From positions 28,880,921 to 28,944,920 of the forward strand of contig NW_022145615.1 in NCBI RefSeq assembly GCF_000002235.5: a stretch of 64,000 nucleotides of DNA, written 5' to 3'. Position 1 is the first letter of the stretch; every line of letters begins with the position of its first letter. The DNA is from Strongylocentrotus purpuratus. Its lineage: Eukaryota; Echinodermata; Echinoidea; Camarodonta; Strongylocentrotidae. Below are positions 22,211-36,203 of the stretch, piece by piece. The notes beneath the pieces were generated by a model. That model did not search any database. It was not told the origin of the DNA and worked only from the letters and a program-made list of their open reading frames with translations. The translations under genes and the position numbers were made by a program.

Positions 22211-25200
22211 GTAAGGCTATAAACCACTCTTTGACTCTATGCTCTACCCCACCCTGCTTCGTACTATAGACTTGTTTTTTGTTATGCTACGTTGTGCACA
22301 GTTCACACCGACGCCGAATGTCGCGCTTTAAATCGGCGATCAATTCGGCGTCATTTTTGTTTACTTTTCAAAAAATCTCACGATCTCCTCAGATGAGACA
22401 TCTTAACAAAGCGTGTCAATTGGTGACAGAGCGTACAAAGTGGGGTCACCGCTTTGAGCCAAGCTCTGTTAAACTCTGTTAAGCTTTCCTACGCTTTGAG
22501 CAAAACTTTGATAAGCTTTGTGACGCTTTGATAAGCTTTAATATGCTCTCCCCGCTTTACGCAATTCGTGAAAGATCGCCTCAAATTTTTAAACAGTTTA
22601 ACAATTTTTGGCGCTCTTGCTGAATGTCCCGAATTGCTCAAAGCTTTCTCACGCTCTATTACGGTCTTTACGCTTTAATTAGGCTTTGTTACGCTTTGCC
22701 GCCGCTTGGCTCGCCGATTTAATTCGCCATCAATTCGGCGTCGGTGTGAACTTAGCATAAACAGTTCCCGGCGGCCACGGCAATCACGCTTCACTCCACC
22801 TTGGACAAAACGTGATGGACGTGAGACAACGCGGGGAGGGGGGGGGGGGGGGGTGCATGGGCGGAATCGCAAACGTGACAGACCGTCAATGCCGTGGATG
22901 CCGGGCCAGATTTTTAAACTGTCAACGAATTTGCCACGGCAGTCTAGGTGCAGATGGGAAACCTATTATAGGACGTAGTAAAAACGCAACAAAACATGAC
23001 AGTACGTAATAGGCGGTCCGCTGTGAGACGGTTTACGGGCCCGATGCGCTACGGCGCGTTGCGTTCTACTACGGTGTGACACGGCGTGCGCGGTCTCATG
23101 TTTGGGAGGCCTTCTTTTTATACCGCGGGCACAAACGTGCTACGAAGCTGCCCGGCGTCCGATTCAATTCTTGATATTAAGAGTTCAATTCGTGATATTA
23201 AGAATTCAATTCTCGATATCAAGAAATGATATCTTTGGTTTAAAGCAATGGGCCTCGTTGCATAAAACTCACATTTAATGGTAACTAAGCCATCAACGTA
23301 ACTACTATCATGATGGCAGCATCACTCAACAACCAATCAAATCAAGGTTTCAATAAAGTTACAGTCAAAGGTAAGTTTTATGCAAATCATTCCTTTTAAA
23401 TGTTTTTCGTCGACAAAATTAAGTTTTTTCAGTTCAAAATAACTCACAATATTCTTGGTGTCAATAAGTATTTAAAGACTGTTGGTATATCCCATCCTGA
23501 TTTGTATACATTTCGTTCAAAAGATATTGAATATATTGAACACTTATTTTGGAAATGCCCCCTTAACTCGTCGATTCTCAGAAGATTTTGAAAAATATGC
23601 CTTCAAAAACCAAATTTAGTGAACATGTAATAATTTGATTTTTGCCATCCCACGTAGAAACTTTAATTCTTTTTAATGTCGTTATTTTGTATGCAAAATA
23701 TATTTCAACTAAATATTTGAAGGGATCAAGTTGAACAAACAATTTATTTGTAACAAGATAGGTTTATTTAATTTCTTGATACATGGAGGCACGTCCAACT
23801 TATCTAAATACTAACATTTTGTTTTTCATTGTACCTTTCTGTATGTATGTATCCATCATTTTGTACATTTGCTTATACTGTTTGATGCTTTGAGAAAAAT
23901 TGAATGAAGACTTTATTTGAAAATATGGAAATGTTTTTATTCAATGGGACACTGACGGGCGTTGCACACAACACGGCTTCCTTGGCATGACATAAGACTA
24001 CGTCAGCGATAGCCTGTAGACAAGGTTGCATGTCTGATAGACGCCGAGCGACTAAAAAGAAACTAATCGCGAAGACCCGAGTGAACGGAAGAGCGAGCTA
24101 CCGCCACTCGATCGGTCGAGGTCATCGCGCGTTCACCCTGGGTCTCTAGATTCATCTCAGCCGCTGATTTGGGTGGAAAATAGCCAGAGTCAAGAGGTCT
24201 TGTCAAAAGGCTACGTCATCGACTGAACGCTCTTTCAAGTGTCATGTGAGAGTGGCAGGCGTAATGGCTAATTGTTCTTTCTGTTGTTTGTTTGTTTCTT
24301 TTTGTTTTGTTTTGTTTTTCGCTAATCGTACGAGGCAGCATATGGTCGTATGGAATACATAGAATCTGACATTTCTTTTAATATTTGTTTCGTCTTTTTC
24401 TTTACTATCTTTTTTTGCTTTGCAAAGCTCAAACCAGGGATACACACTCATCGATCATCGACCAGTCGGTCTCAGAGCAGCACCTTCCAACAAATGAAGT
24501 TTGAAGTATGGTACGACGAGTCAGTCACGAATTCATCGATAAGCGACTTCATCATAGTAAGTTGTTTTATGCCACATCTACGGACCTTAAACATGAAACG
24601 CAAGGGTGACCTGTTAAACTCACCAAATTAAGTGTCTTGATTAAGACGAGAAGGTTAGAAGGCGACTTTTTAATACTAAGGCGAGTTTTAAAAAGTCGCC
24701 TTCTCGCCTTCTTGGCCTTAACAAGAGGCATTGGCTAGTTAAATAAGTCGCCTTCTCGCTGCTCGTTTAAACTTCCGTATACATGGCTCCGCGGTAGCGC
24801 TGTAAATTAATTCATGACAATTTTCAAATTTTCTGAAAGATAAAGTACTGCTAATGCGATCAATTTGTGAAAGGACTGTGGGGGAGCAAGTAGGAAAAGG
24901 CGGTTTAATAACAAATCATTCAATACACAGAAACTGGTATTTGGTACTCCACGTAAACTTTTCAGCTATTTCTTGTCATGTTTCAAAATGTCATACAAAG
25001 AATGTGATGGCTCGCAGATTATTTTTCATCTTTGCCAGAACTCAACCTTATTTTTAAAAAGGGAAATCGATCCTTCGTGACTAGATGATTTTGCGAATGC
25101 AGAAAATCTGAGAAAACAATGTTCACTCTAAAAGAAATTAACTAACTGTTGTAAACTTTTGAAATATGGAAAAGTCATTGATTCTGTTCCGTCAACTTTG

Positions 25201-28200
25201 ACGCATTTAGGGACAACGCCCCGAATTGCTGTGCATGTACTATCATGGGTTTTCTTGTAATACTTTTCAATCGGGACTAGCATATTGACTTTGACTTTGT
25301 TTCACCCGAAAGTGTTTCTCTGATAGCGATCCAGGTTACGGTGTGTTTCAAGATACATCGACATGGCCGTGGACATGGTGAATGGCATTTGTTTAAAATG
25401 TCTCCACTTAAACCAGAAAATCCCGCTCTGTTATAAACATTTCGGAAATTATATTTCAGCCATTTTAAGTTGAATGAATTGAAAAGTTGACCTTGAAGCT
25501 GAAGAATTCTTCAGAATCTGAAGAAATCTGGCTCAATACTCCTTTAGTGGAGTAAAACGAATCGGACCCTAATCCTAACCTTAACCCTTCTCGTTCATCC
25601 TGGGTAGCTAACAAATATATGCAGCAAACAGTCAACCATAGTCAGCTATTTCTGGCTTTCTCTCTGACTTTTATTGTACTCAAACAACTGATATTTGATC
25701 ATAAGTAATGAAATAATTAGTTTGAATATTAAGCCTTGGATAAGGCGGGATCTTGAATGTCGACTATATGAATGGTGGTTTTAGACATCCAGCCTCTAAG
25801 TCATTTCGGAAAGATTTATAATAATGAAGGCATCTTTGTTAGTTCTCATATAAATTGCTTTTGTATTTTATAATTCTGTGTACAAAACACGGAAATATTT
25901 ATGTTTTTGATGTCCTAATTCTTTTAACTATTGATATAGTATCCTAGAGCTGTCATAGTCGAATTTAAGCACTTGATTTGAAATGCAAAGTGTGTAGGTT
26001 CGATACCCGACACGGCACTAATGATTTGGCAAGGCATTAATCTACATTTACCACTTTATACCCATAAGAGGAAATAGGACCTGGTAGGGTGACCAAAGCC
26101 TTCTTCTTCTTCTTCTTCCTGAAAAGTGCAGGCTGAAAACGTGTAAATACACGTTAATGTTTTTGTTCGGGAGATGGGCCCCCTCCCCTGGCGCTCAAGG
26201 GGGGGGGGGGGGAGGGGGATTTTTAAAATAAAAGATTGTGCTCACTACCCCCCCCCCCCCCCACTGAGCGAATTATCGGCCGGCTTTTTCGCCGCTAATT
26301 ATTTTCTCACGAATTGGGCCCCCTCCCCTGCCGTCGGATGGATCCGCCCCTGCATGGTGACCATATGGTAGGAATAGTCTACTCCAAGGGCGTGGAGATG
26401 GTGCACATTGTGCGTGAATAATTCCGATGATCGGGGTAATTATATCTGTAAAGCACTTAGAGACGGTATTTCGTATTTAGCGCTATAAAAACCAGATCAT
26501 AATCAACCAACACCTATTTTCCATTTGTGAAATCTAGAATATAACCCGAGAGACAGTGGACTTGATATCTCGACAACTCCAAGTGAAGGAAGAATCGCAG
26601 GACTTTATTTTCGACAGGTAACTCTTCCCCGCATATTGATTTTATTTGTTTGTTTATTTACACAACGCCATGGTTTTGCTGCGTCATATTTGAATTCGCT
26701 GTAACTTCGCGTGTCGCAGCAAAGACTAGAAATCACAGGAAAATTATTTTTCAACTAATCCCTTCCCTCTTGCCTAAAATAAGCCAACAAACAAACAAAC
26801 AAACAAACAAATTAAAAAGTAAATAGTTTCTTAACATTGATATTCTTCTATTTCTATCGATTAACAGGCAGTGTCAAACTGGTTCGTATGTGGATAATGG
26901 AACAGTGGTCAATTGTACATGTGCCGACTATGTGGCGGATTGTGGTACAGCTACGCTGCCCGAACACCATCTACAAGTAAGTGATTGTATTAACACAGAG
27001 CCCTTGCAGCCCCCCCCCCCGAAAAGCAAGAAATGGCCAACATGACGCCCAAAGTGTGCCCCCTTTTTAGGGGCATGTCAGAATATTTGGAGTAAACAAG
27101 CGTCCTAAAATCTGAAGATAGACGACACCTTTTTTCTTGCACGTTTGGAAAATTCCTCTATTCAATTTGCCCCTTATATCGCTGTGATGCCTTTAGAATG
27201 TTAAGTGAAATGACAATAATTATGAACTTTGATGAACAAAAATGTTTGAGTAATTGTTAGATGTAGCCTATAATTATTATTTTTTAAATACGAGCACCTC
27301 TATACGTAGTCATCACTACTACTAGGGCATAGGGTAGGTCTAGGATAGAAAATACATCATATCATATTATAGAGATATCGACTGCTTTGAGAGGCCTGGC
27401 TGTTTTATATGCTCAAGGGAACTCGGCGCGCCGAGGGGTCATAGCAGGATGTGCTAATATCGTGGGGGGGGGGGGATATACAGATTTAGACCCTTTTGGG
27501 GATATCATTAAACATATCCAGACCAAAAGAACTTGATTGCTGTTTATTGAAAATATGAAATTTGAGAAAAAAAACTAAAGGTAAAGCTGACCGGTGAAAA
27601 TAACATTTCGTATGGGTCATAATGAATTAATACAAAATTCAATAGTAATGTTTTCTATTGTTTTATTCTAAACATTATCGAATAGGATTATAGGCCTGCC
27701 TATTTAGAGCTGTGATGCAAAGTCAAGATGCTGTAAATCGTAATTGTTTTACTGCAGCCCATTGCTCCATGATTGTAAAGATACGATTTCCTTAAAATGC
27801 AGAAGTTTTCACTTCCTTTCGCAACCTCATTTATTTATCAATTAAAATAAATATTACAAAATTATATACATGTTAATTATCTATCGGAATTTGTTGGCGG
27901 TGATGTTGACCATTTCTTAATGGCCTAAATGACTATATTTCATGACTATTATACCCAGTTGTTTAAATGTGATTCCAAAAAGTTGAAATCACATAATTAT
28001 CTGCATAATATAGTATACCGATATATTTTCGTCAAATAATAATTATCTACAGGGCCTGGTACTCGTGTTAGTTCTTTCATTAAAGAACCGAAAATTTACG
28101 TATCATGGGCTTAGATTTTCGTTTTAGATGAAATGTTTTTGTACAATCTCAAGCTATTTGAAAACCTTGTAACAAAAATGCAATAAGATTAAATTAAAGT

Positions 28201-31200
28201 CCATATTGTTTACGTTACTCCGAATTACTTGAGAGAACCAAACAAATAAATTCATAGAATTGTATTAATTAATTGCATCAAAACTTTTTCCCGTGAGAGA
28301 AAATATATCGCAAGCACGAAAGCAAATTATAAATAAATATTGATTGATTTGTTGAAGTTTTGTCTTCTTAACACAACTCTCTTAATCAATCTCAAGTTCA
28401 TGAAGTAGGCTACATCAGTCATATTTTTCAACAACACGTGTCTTTTTGGAAGATTTCCCAAGAAGAAAGCACAAGTGAAAAAAAGGGGAAGAGGTGATTT
28501 TTAAAATATGCACGTGCATTCTCGTTCTACGTGTTGACAACGAAGAAAACCAAACTGTGAAACAGGGTGGGAAAGACAACTGAAAACAAAACGTCAGTCG
28601 TATTGAGTTCACCCAAATCTAGTTTCATACCAGGGTGATTTATATCAGAAGTAGATTTACTTTCCTCACTAAACACAAACCTAATATAGAGCGAATTGGA
28701 AAGGAGGGAAAAGACAAAAATCTATCAATAACGCTCAGAGATTTTTGCAATAAAGCACTGACACAGGACGATCAAAATGGAGAAAGGAAAAGACAAATAC
28801 ACCGCAGATGCCGAATGACGTTGCGTTTCACACGCTCACAGGGGAACGAGAATGCGTAAAACCGCGGTAGGACACCAACGTATGAATGCAAACCAACATG
28901 CCAAGGGGTAGAATGTCGGTAATAATGTGATAGTTTGTTTTAAAAAAGCGTCATATCTGCCTTCAAGCATGGCATGTATTTTACGAAGCTTCGGATTATT
29001 TTTCAAAATTCCACGAGCCATAATAGTTTAGTATGAATAGTATACGTGCGCGCATCTAGCCATGACCCAGAGGCGTGCCTCTAGAGAGCATATAAAACAG
29101 CCAGGCCTCGAATATTAAAGCAGTCGATAAGTCTTTTATATGCCGAATTGAAACAAAACTCTACCAAGAATTCTTACTTCATCCTTTTATTGAGCAAAGA
29201 TTGGTTAAAACATCACGGCAAATCTGAGAAACTGTCTGCTTATCTTCGCTTGAAAACGACTGAAAGTTTCAATCATTTAGGAATCGCAGATAAAAAGCAC
29301 TGTATGGTGTCCGCGCTCGCACAAAGACAATTTTAACACGTAAACCAATGAGGATCTGAGCACAATTGATTTATGCGGCCTGTTACCCGGGGCAACGGAT
29401 ATCACTCTTGAACTATTGACTATATGTGTTCGTCTCTTTGCGGGAATATTAAAAATGACGACTGCAATTTCGACCAATCAGATGGCTAGATTTCTAAAGA
29501 GAGATATATATCAAATAATAACAGGGTGTGTGTGTGTGTGTGTGTGTATTGGATTTTTACAGACGTGTATCATTCAGATATGATTATTTACGTCTGGGGA
29601 CCGACCTTTAAATGTCACCGTCCAAAAGACGTGACTCAGTTTCGAACATGCGTCCTCGGCTGAATCAGCTTGATACTTACTTGGACTTTAAGGCCCGGTC
29701 ACACAGAGGCGACGCATGGGGGACACACGGCCAGCGCATTGGAAATTTGCAATTTGGGCCAGTGCGTTGTCGTTCGCTAGGCGTGCGTCATCATTCGTTA
29801 CTCGTTCGTCGAGCGCGCTGGACCCACGCTGTGCATTCGTCGTCATTCGCTGTGTGCGTCGGGATTTTTTGAGCATGCTCAAAAGTGTGCGCGGAGCTCG
29901 ACGCATGAATGTACACGCCAAAGGCACGCCAGACATGCGTGGAGCGCGCTAGACTAGCGCCAGACATACGCGGAGCACACGCCCTGTATACGCACAACGC
30001 GCTAGCTACACGCTGTGCATTTGGTGTCAGCTCGCTGTAGCTTCAACAAAAGTTGGGCGCACGACAACGCACAGACCAAAAGTGCAAATTTCCAATGCGC
30101 TGGCCGTGCGTTTCCCATGCGTCCCCTCTGTATGACCGGGCCTTTAGATTTGCACGTCGACCTAATGGACTGCTATACGTGTGATGTCCTTTTAAGGCAC
30201 TGCCTTAAATCTAAAAGTAGCTGGATTACAGACGCACGCTACAACGCCTAGTGATGGGCAGGCATAGATTTCGTAAGCCAAAACTTTATTTGTGGTTGGT
30301 TTACTTCCTCGCCCACGTTGTTCGGACAAAATATACAGTTCCTCATTCTACCCTCAACAATTGATGTGGTAGACAAAGGAACATCCCTTTACTGCTATTA
30401 TTTAAAAATGAGTATAACAGGTTAATATGCATGTGACACCTGTTCTACACATTTTTACATAATAGTAGTGAAGGATCTTCTTTTGTCTACCACAGCAATT
30501 GTTGAGGGTAGAATGAGGAACTGTATATTTTGTCCTCTTTCTCTTTCCGTCATGTTCACAGTGAAGGTAGCTATAGGGGATTCGATTCCCTGTCGCAAAA
30601 CTAATATCCTTTGGCAAGAAATCAATCTATATTGATCATTGTACTCTTCATTCATTTTCCAAACTCCACCTTAGGCGTGGTAAATGGGTATCCGACAGGA
30701 GATAATTCATTACGAATGCTCGAACGCTGTCTTGTAGCCGTGCTTAAGCCGGGGTAATATAATAATACAATGCTAAGGGAGCGCCAGGAGTGGCAATATG
30801 CCAGACTTGAGGGCTACACAAGATTCAACGACTATTATAGTTAATTTTTTGAAAAGGCATGTTAAAATGAAATCTGTGATATTGTTAATTATATGCAGCG
30901 GGAATAAGTATTGAACTGTGACTTCTATTTTATGGTATTCATTTAATCATTAATGAAATAAACGCCAACCTATCCAGCTAGATGACTGTTAGCACAAGTT
31001 CAATCATACAAATACAATCTATTACAAAAATTAATGAAATTGGAAAATGAATTGTCCTGCCACGTACAGTATCGATTGCAGTAGATTTTGCAGCTTTAAA
31101 AAAAGTAAGTTGAAAAGACTATTCAGGACCTTCATGTGAAAGGTGTCGTGGTATAGTGGTGCATTCACTTGACGCTCAATACAGGGGTTGAGAATTCGAA

Positions 31201-34200
31201 TCTCAGCCCGGCACTATATTGTACTTTGGCAAGGTGCAATCGCTGGGGTGATAATAATTGCAGGGCCCTCAGGAAGGACAGCATAGAAGCTAATGACGCT
31301 TTCCTTGGTAAAAACAATTATTATTATTATTGTTTTCATTCTTCTTCTTCTTCGTCTTCTCATTATTATTATCGTTATCATTATTAATGTTATTATTGTT
31401 ATTATTTTTTGTTATTATGAATATTATTATTATTATTATTTTAGTAGTAGTAGTAGTATTAAAATTATTATCATCATTATTATTATAATGAATATTATTA
31501 TTAGTAGTAGTAGTAGTATCACCTTTATTGCTATTACTGTGTTATAATTATTTGTAAAATTATAATTATCATTATAATTACTTTAATTATTATAATTATA
31601 CCCTTTAATTTATATAGCCGTGCTCCACATGCAAGCGGTATGAGAACGGGACAGAGTACGACTGCGTGCCCGAACCAGGAGGACCCGCCGAGAGAGGCGT
31701 GAGCGACGTTCATTACGTTCTCTACGTCACCTCCGTTGCCGGTGGTCCCTGCCAGGGAGACACCATCGGCTTTGCTAGTGCGTGCTTTATTTACCCGACA
31801 CTGAATAGGTAGGGCTATATAGAATACCGAAGCTGTGACGTCATAAAAATCTATTTTTAGAATTTCTCAATTTGTTCTTCATTTTCCAAAAGAGCATCAA
31901 AAATAATGTCCAAATGTTTAAAAACCAATTGAATATGTTAAGTATTGGCTGAGATATGACCGTCTGAATAAATATAAGTCCTATGGGAACTCAGTGTTAT
32001 AGTGCTCTACTGTTTTCCCATAGGACAATTATTTATTCAGATGGTCATATTGATGTAGACAAATGCTCATGTACCCTTTACAGCTCATTTTATGTAAGTT
32101 ATTACCAAAGAAGAAAAAATAGGCAGTCAGTCACTCAATAGTGTCTGACAGTGAAGTCTAGCAAGTAAACGGGTTTTCTTGCATAATTTGTATACTAGGA
32201 CACTGCTAACGTTTACATTTCACAGATAGGACATACATGACATATTTATAATTCTTGCAAAGTTCTACAGAATTCGCTGTTGGCTCCAAAAGGGATATAG
32301 CATCTTAAAAGGTAGAGACCAGATTTTGAAACGCCCCCTCTCAAAAAATGTAATGGAAACTGTTATTACCAATTATGTGAAAGAATATGTTTTGACTAAT
32401 ACGTGATGATACACATTTTGCCGAGAAACCGCCTACTAATTGATATATTTGGTAAATTATTATATCTACTTGGACCTGATAGATATCGCGCACGTGTCAC
32501 GTAGTCCCGTGCACATCTTTTTGTGTACAGTGCGTAACTTCACCAAGACTGGGCCAAATTTCTTATCATTTTGATGATTCCAGAACCTTGCAGTACATAC
32601 CAATACTTACATGCTAGATGATCAACCTTTTGTGATCGATTCCATACTGTTTCTTTCACAATGCTACATGACTATAACTGGTCTTTATCTTTAAAACATA
32701 CTTCTTTAAATTGCATTTTTGACTGAGCTACAGTCGGGCATTCATTTCTAGCACCGATTTTACCTGTTATGTATTTCTTCCTAAGCTCATACCACAAAAT
32801 TACTTCAAACTGGTCATAAATTCTTTCAGACTTCTTATTACTGTTTAGGTATCCTATTATTATGTAAGCTATTTAAACCAAAAATATACATAATTTTTTC
32901 TCTCCTTTTTTTTGTTTTACTCCAATTCGATCTTGTCATTATTGTAAGTTCTTTTGGGGGGTAAGTTATCCTTATTCCTGTACTATATTTACATGTCTTA
33001 TATGTCTATAGGGACCCCTCTGTAAAACAGCATTGTTATGCTACCATAGTGATAGTAATGCACAATTTTTATCATGTTGATGTAGGATTTATGTGTTACT
33101 ATTTTATTGCTCTCCGACTCTTAAGGCCTATTGCAGGGTTCATCAACATTTGTCCAGATGCCACAACAACAGATCTCCCAGTGTTAGTACAACATGAAAT
33201 CTACCATGCACTAGTAAGTAATATTAGATAGAGAGTGATATGATCCCTCGTGCTCATTCCCCTCAGCAATGCACGCTTCATAAAAAAATATAACCACTTG
33301 GAAAATATAACTCCCTTCGGAGGTCCAAAGAAAGTTATGTTACTCACCCTACCACCTTTGTAAAACAACTAAACAAAAAAGATGGCCGCAGGTAGTTGTT
33401 TAGCTAATGTTTATCAGTCCGCACGTAATGATCGTTATCATTGTAATCATGCAAGTGGGGAAGATCATCAGGTGAAAAATGTTCCCTGAAAAGCATGGTT
33501 CTTCAAATGCCTTAATATTCTAAATATGGCATGTAGCAGCATAATAATCGGGACGGATTTTATGCCACATTTTGTGAAGTCCCATGTTCATATTTCAGTG
33601 TACATTGCTTGTAGCTCTACCAAGACTGGGCCAAATTTCTTATCATTTTTATGATTCCAGAACCTTGCAATACACACCGAATACTTATATGCTAAATGGT
33701 CAACCTCTTTCGAATCGATCCCACATAGTTTCTTTCACAATGCAATCGCACGACCAGAACTCCACTTAAACATTGTTTCGTTTCGTATTCTTACAGGGTA
33801 TCTCACCAGGCTTGTATGCTCTTTTCCGGGATCAAAATGGGGACCCCTTGACCCCCCTTGGGGACGATGGCTTCCCCACTGAATTTAGCAGGTAACGTCA
33901 ACAAGAATACGTTCTTTAAATATGTCCAAATTTATTATTTAAAAAAAACAGTCTGCCAGTTTGTCTGTCTGTGGCTTAGCTTAAAGGGCCACTCGAACCA
34001 AAACGGGCTAAAAACGAAAACAAATTGTAGAATAATTTTTGACGGAGATTCCGTACATGTTTCTTAGAAATCATCAATAATTCTTGAATTAGCTTTAAAA
34101 ATGACAACTCAGAACGCTCAGAAAAAAAAGCCCAGTTTCGGAGCTGTATTGCGCAATAGAATATGACGTCACTGCAGGAGCCTCTCCAGTGAAAAGGAGA

Positions 34201-36162
34201 GTGATTTAGACATTAAAACGTCTTTAAAAAGGCAAACTATGATATTTATTTTTAAAAAAAGAAGACATTTATCCGAAATATTATATGCACTTGATAATCC
34301 CAGTACGTTTCTGGCAATTTTGTCATTCCTAATTATGAAATTATGAAATTATCAAATCGGACATGCCCGCAATGACGTCAAATGCGTCATCAAGCCACGT
34401 GACCGTATTATCTGTTTTCGAAGGGCGTATCCCAACAAGCGTGAGATCTGTGGAAAATGGATGGTAATTATCATTTGTTGATCAATTTCGAGATTTTCTG
34501 AGAAATCAAAGGCTGGAATATTAATAAGTAGAGGTGTATTCATGTTTTAAAAGGCTATGTTAGTTGGTTTAGAGTAAGTGGCACTATAATGTTGAACTTG
34601 TGTACGTGTGAACATGATAGGAATTCCGTTTTGAAAAAGGGGGGGGGTGAGACTTTTAGCGGATTTTGTTGAAAGAGCAAGACAAAACACATATAGGTTC
34701 CAACCAATGAGTACGCATGTATTCCCTTTTTTGAAGAAAAGAAAATTCGAACATCATTGCATAGTAAAACAGGAAGAGGTATGATCCCCTTCGACCACTC
34801 CCCCGACACAATGGCGTCATTTTTAAAAATTGTATCTACCGGAGGCATTGTATGTTCGGGTTGTCCGTCCCACTTTCTCGTTAACACGATATCTTTAGAA
34901 CCGCTCGAGAAATTCAAGTTTGATGATAGTATGTATCACATCATGGCTGAAATAAAATTGCTTCATTTGATAATACCTTTTTGCATACTTTTTACAGTGT
35001 GGGATACCTTCAATGGAGTGACCGTGTAGCTCGAACCCAAACCCTAGATTGGGATATCCGTGGGGGTCAAATAGAACGAAACGTGACGATCATGGTAACA
35101 CCTAACCTTGTGGTAAGTTTAAACAAAATCATACTCCAAATTATCACAGAAATACTGTCATTCTGATTACGAAGACGGCTAAGAAGACGATTAGGATCTC
35201 TGTCATAAGAATGAGGATGAGGATAAGCAGGAGGAGGAGGGAAAGGAGGATAATAATAATATCTATAATTGATGTGAGTGGTATTTATAATGACGTTGTT
35301 GATAATGTTGATGGTGATGTTGATGTTGTTGACGGTGATGATGGTGGTATTCATACTGATGATCATAATAATGATTATGTTGATAATTATCATTATGAAT
35401 ATGATATGATGATGGTGCTGCTGATGATTGAGATGATAACCGCCATCCTTTATTTCCATTTCATCCGAAGAAAATATTCACCTATAATTGTTCCTTAGAC
35501 ATCATGATTGGATGTATGTTTAAAGACGCCTTTCTCTAAGAAATGTACATTTTTCTTTATTAAGATTTTGTCAATTTGTTTCGATTAAGTTGCTTCAAAT
35601 ACCACATTACACATTGATGTTCCTATTTACTACATAATCATCATATAAAAGACAATGAAATTAGGTTTACAATGATTGTGTGATGAGTATTATCTTTAAT
35701 CTGCGCAGTATACACACACAAACACACCGCCACACACACGCACACACACTTTTTTTTTTTTTTTTAAATTTTGTTTTATTTCTCCAAATGTGTAATACAA
35801 ACCATAACATACAATTGAATAAAATAAACGTGTTCAATATTGATGCTTTTACATAAACATAATTAAGCACAAATTTATTTGCAGAAAATATAACTTAGCA
35901 ACAAAGTATGTCAATTGTAAATGTTATTCACTAATATATATTACAAAAAACTGGAACAATCCTGCCCCCTCCCTGCCCCTCCCTGCCCCCTCCATCACAC
36001 AAACACACTCACCCACCCACACACATACTCACACACACACACACACACACGCACACACACACCCGCACATACATACACACACACACACACATATGTATAT
36101 AAAAGTGCGAGAATTCTCAACTCTGACATGACAACGGGTGTTCCTAGACCATTTTCTTCACG

Positions 36163-36203
<41 letters not shown>

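Noticed and set aside
35067..35498. Ile/Asn/His-rich (minus) and Asp/Val-rich (plus) open frames
   Set aside because: Low-complexity GAT/GTT tract plus read-through of gene C exon 8.
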